5,082 nt of DNA from JBFJVD01 sp041624375 (GTDB lineage Bacteria; Chloroflexota; Anaerolineae; Anaerolineales; E44-bin32). This document shows positions 4,146 to 5,082 of the stretch, piece after piece. The stretch spans positions 1-5,082 of the forward strand of contig JBFJVD010000219.1 in NCBI GenBank assembly GCA_041624375.1, written 5' to 3'. Under the pieces are notes generated by a model. That model saw only the letters and a program-made list of their open reading frames with translations, was not told the origin of the DNA and searched no databases. Every line of letters starts with the position of its first letter. The first letter of the stretch is position 1. Position numbers and translations under genes: made by a program.

Positions 4146-5082
4146 ATGCTAACCATCTCAACCACTTTCCCGTGGGCCCTCGGACCACCATCGGAGACCG
4201 TCCGGCATGCCCAAATCCTTGGAACGCCGGACGTATGTATTCGCGCCACCGACGGCGCCTCGCAGTACGGGACCAACAACTGGACGCGCGCCCGCTGGGG
4301 GGGCAGCACCCACCATGATCTTGAGCGCGAAGCCAAAGACGCCGGACTCTCCGTTTCGATCTGGGTCGTCGTCTACTTAAACAACTGGCAGGGCGAAGCC
4401 GAGGCGATCAAGGAGGCGGTCGCATTCTACAATCCGACGGCCGTCTTCATCGACGCCGAGAAGAAAGAGAACGTGCAGAACCTTGGCGCATTCCTGCGTG
4501 CCCTCGGACGGCTTCCAAAGAAGGTCTACTTGCAGTCGTTCCGTCGCGCCGACCTGCACCGCGAGATGATGTGGGAAAAGTGGTACGGTTACAGGGATCT
4601 GACAACCGGCGAATTCATCATCGACGGTCACGGACACCAGCTGTATCCGATCGGCTGGGAGACCCCCGCACAGTGGGTGGAGCAGTTCGAGCGCGATATC
4701 GAGAGCCATGAACAGGCGGCGGCCGCCGTTGGCCGTCCCGGGATGACCTGGTATCCCACTCTCCCGACCTTTGTAAGCGGCTCGTTCGAAGGCGTCAGCG
4801 GCTGGCGTCCGCGACCGGATGCCTTCATGGCGGCGATCGACTGGATGAAGGAGAATCTCGGCGAGCGTCTCGTCGGTCTCAACTATTGGAGCCTCGACAG
4901 GCACCTCGCCCAGATGCAGGACCTGTACGGGGTCGTTCCAACTGTCGAATTGGAGCCCGGGGTGGTTGAAGAACCCTTGGAACCCGAGCCGGAGGCAGAA
5001 GGGGTGCCGCTTGTTGCGTGGGCACCAGAGGTCGACACCTGGGCACGGACAGAAGGCTACAACGGTCCGCGACCCATCTCAC
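4146..5082 (+). CDS. Putative TIM-barrel glycoside-hydrolase-like protein, 3' partial
   Basis: The frame stays open from the ATG to the last base: 312 residues are visible and the C-terminus is missing. The first 262 residues show alternating strands and helices that look like a TIM barrel. Candidate strands are LTISTTFPWA (2-11), DVCIRATDGA (29-38), LSVSIWVVVY (69-78), TAVFIDAEKK (98-107), KVYLQSFRR (126-134), MTWYPTLPTF (200-209) and LVGLNYWSLD (242-251). Asp103-x-Glu105 at the end of the fourth strand recalls the D-x-E catalytic pair of GH25 lysozymes, but overall I cannot assign a family. A linker rich in Glu, Pro and Val (265-287) follows, then Trp-containing sequence (288-312) that may begin a second domain. 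There is no N-terminal signal peptide, so it is cytoplasmic, phage-like or exported by another route. It diverges from the sortase gene. A GH25-like hydrolase or endolysin-type protein is the best guess; a non-catalytic barrel is possible. Confidence 0.75.
   Translation, partial: MLTISTTFPWALGPPSETVRHAQILGTPDVCIRATDGASQYGTNNWTRARWGGSTHHDLEREAKDAGLSVSIWVVVYLNNWQGEAEAIKEAVAFYNPTAVFIDAEKKENVQNLGAFLRALGRLPKKVYLQSFRRADLHREMMWEKWYGYRDLTTGEFIIDGHGHQLYPIGWETPAQWVEQFERDIESHEQAAAAVGRPGMTWYPTLPTFVSGSFEGVSGWRPRPDAFMAAIDWMKENLGERLVGLNYWSLDRHLAQMQDLYGVVPTVELEPGVVEEPLEPEPEAEGVPLVAWAPEVDTWARTEGYNGPRPIS

Noticed and set aside
4377..4904. 175-codon minus-strand open frame opposite the barrel gene
   Set aside because: It has no ribosome binding site or recognisable domain. 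The plus strand has a strong start site and coherent protein structure over the same bases.
1..5082. CRISPR arrays, insertion sequences, toxin-antitoxin or phage defence modules
   Set aside because: No spaced direct repeats, transposase motifs, terminal inverted repeats or defence-protein signatures were seen on either strand.

Overview
The window is GC-rich, with compact genes, strong Shine-Dalgarno sites and no plasmid, phage or transposon hallmark. The gene set is a release-factor/tRNA-modification operon, a sortase with a long cytoplasmic N-terminus, and tiny single-helix proteins. Together with the GC content, this fits a Chloroflexota (Anaerolineae-like) bacterium. That placement rests on family resemblance recalled from memory, not on a search, and is moderate at best.

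Positions 1-2551 (minus strand) hold a housekeeping translation operon transcribed in the order prfA, prmC, tsaC. RF1 (prfA) terminates translation at UAA/UAG. PrmC methylates the GGQ glutamine of RF1 and RF2. TsaC makes threonylcarbamoyl-AMP for the t6A37 modification of ANN-decoding tRNAs. The genes overlap or nearly abut, and the tsaC ribosome binding site touches the prmC stop codon. A perfect TATAAT box and a short 5'-leader hairpin lie upstream of prfA.

Positions 2552-3009 hold two very small genes. One (plus strand, 47 aa) has a near-perfect Shine-Dalgarno and a signal-peptide-like N-terminus. The other (minus strand, 46 aa) is a tail-anchored single-helix protein just downstream of the sortase. 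Their stop codons face each other 9 nt apart. The 3' part of the 47-aa gene shares a 28/31 match (one 3-nt gap) with the 3' end of prmC, which is the oddest sequence feature here.

Positions 3049-3966 (minus) encode a 305-aa membrane-anchored sortase with His226, Cys286 and Arg295. A 179-bp divergent intergenic region with candidate promoters on both strands separates it from a plus-strand gene. That gene starts at 4146 and runs off the window end. Its 312 visible residues look like a TIM-barrel, glycoside-hydrolase-like domain with a D-x-E motif, then an acidic Glu/Pro linker and the start of a second region.

I see no clear evidence of a new multi-gene defence or mobile system. The candidates for novelty are the small genes beside the sortase, the unassigned barrel protein and the prmC-like repeat.
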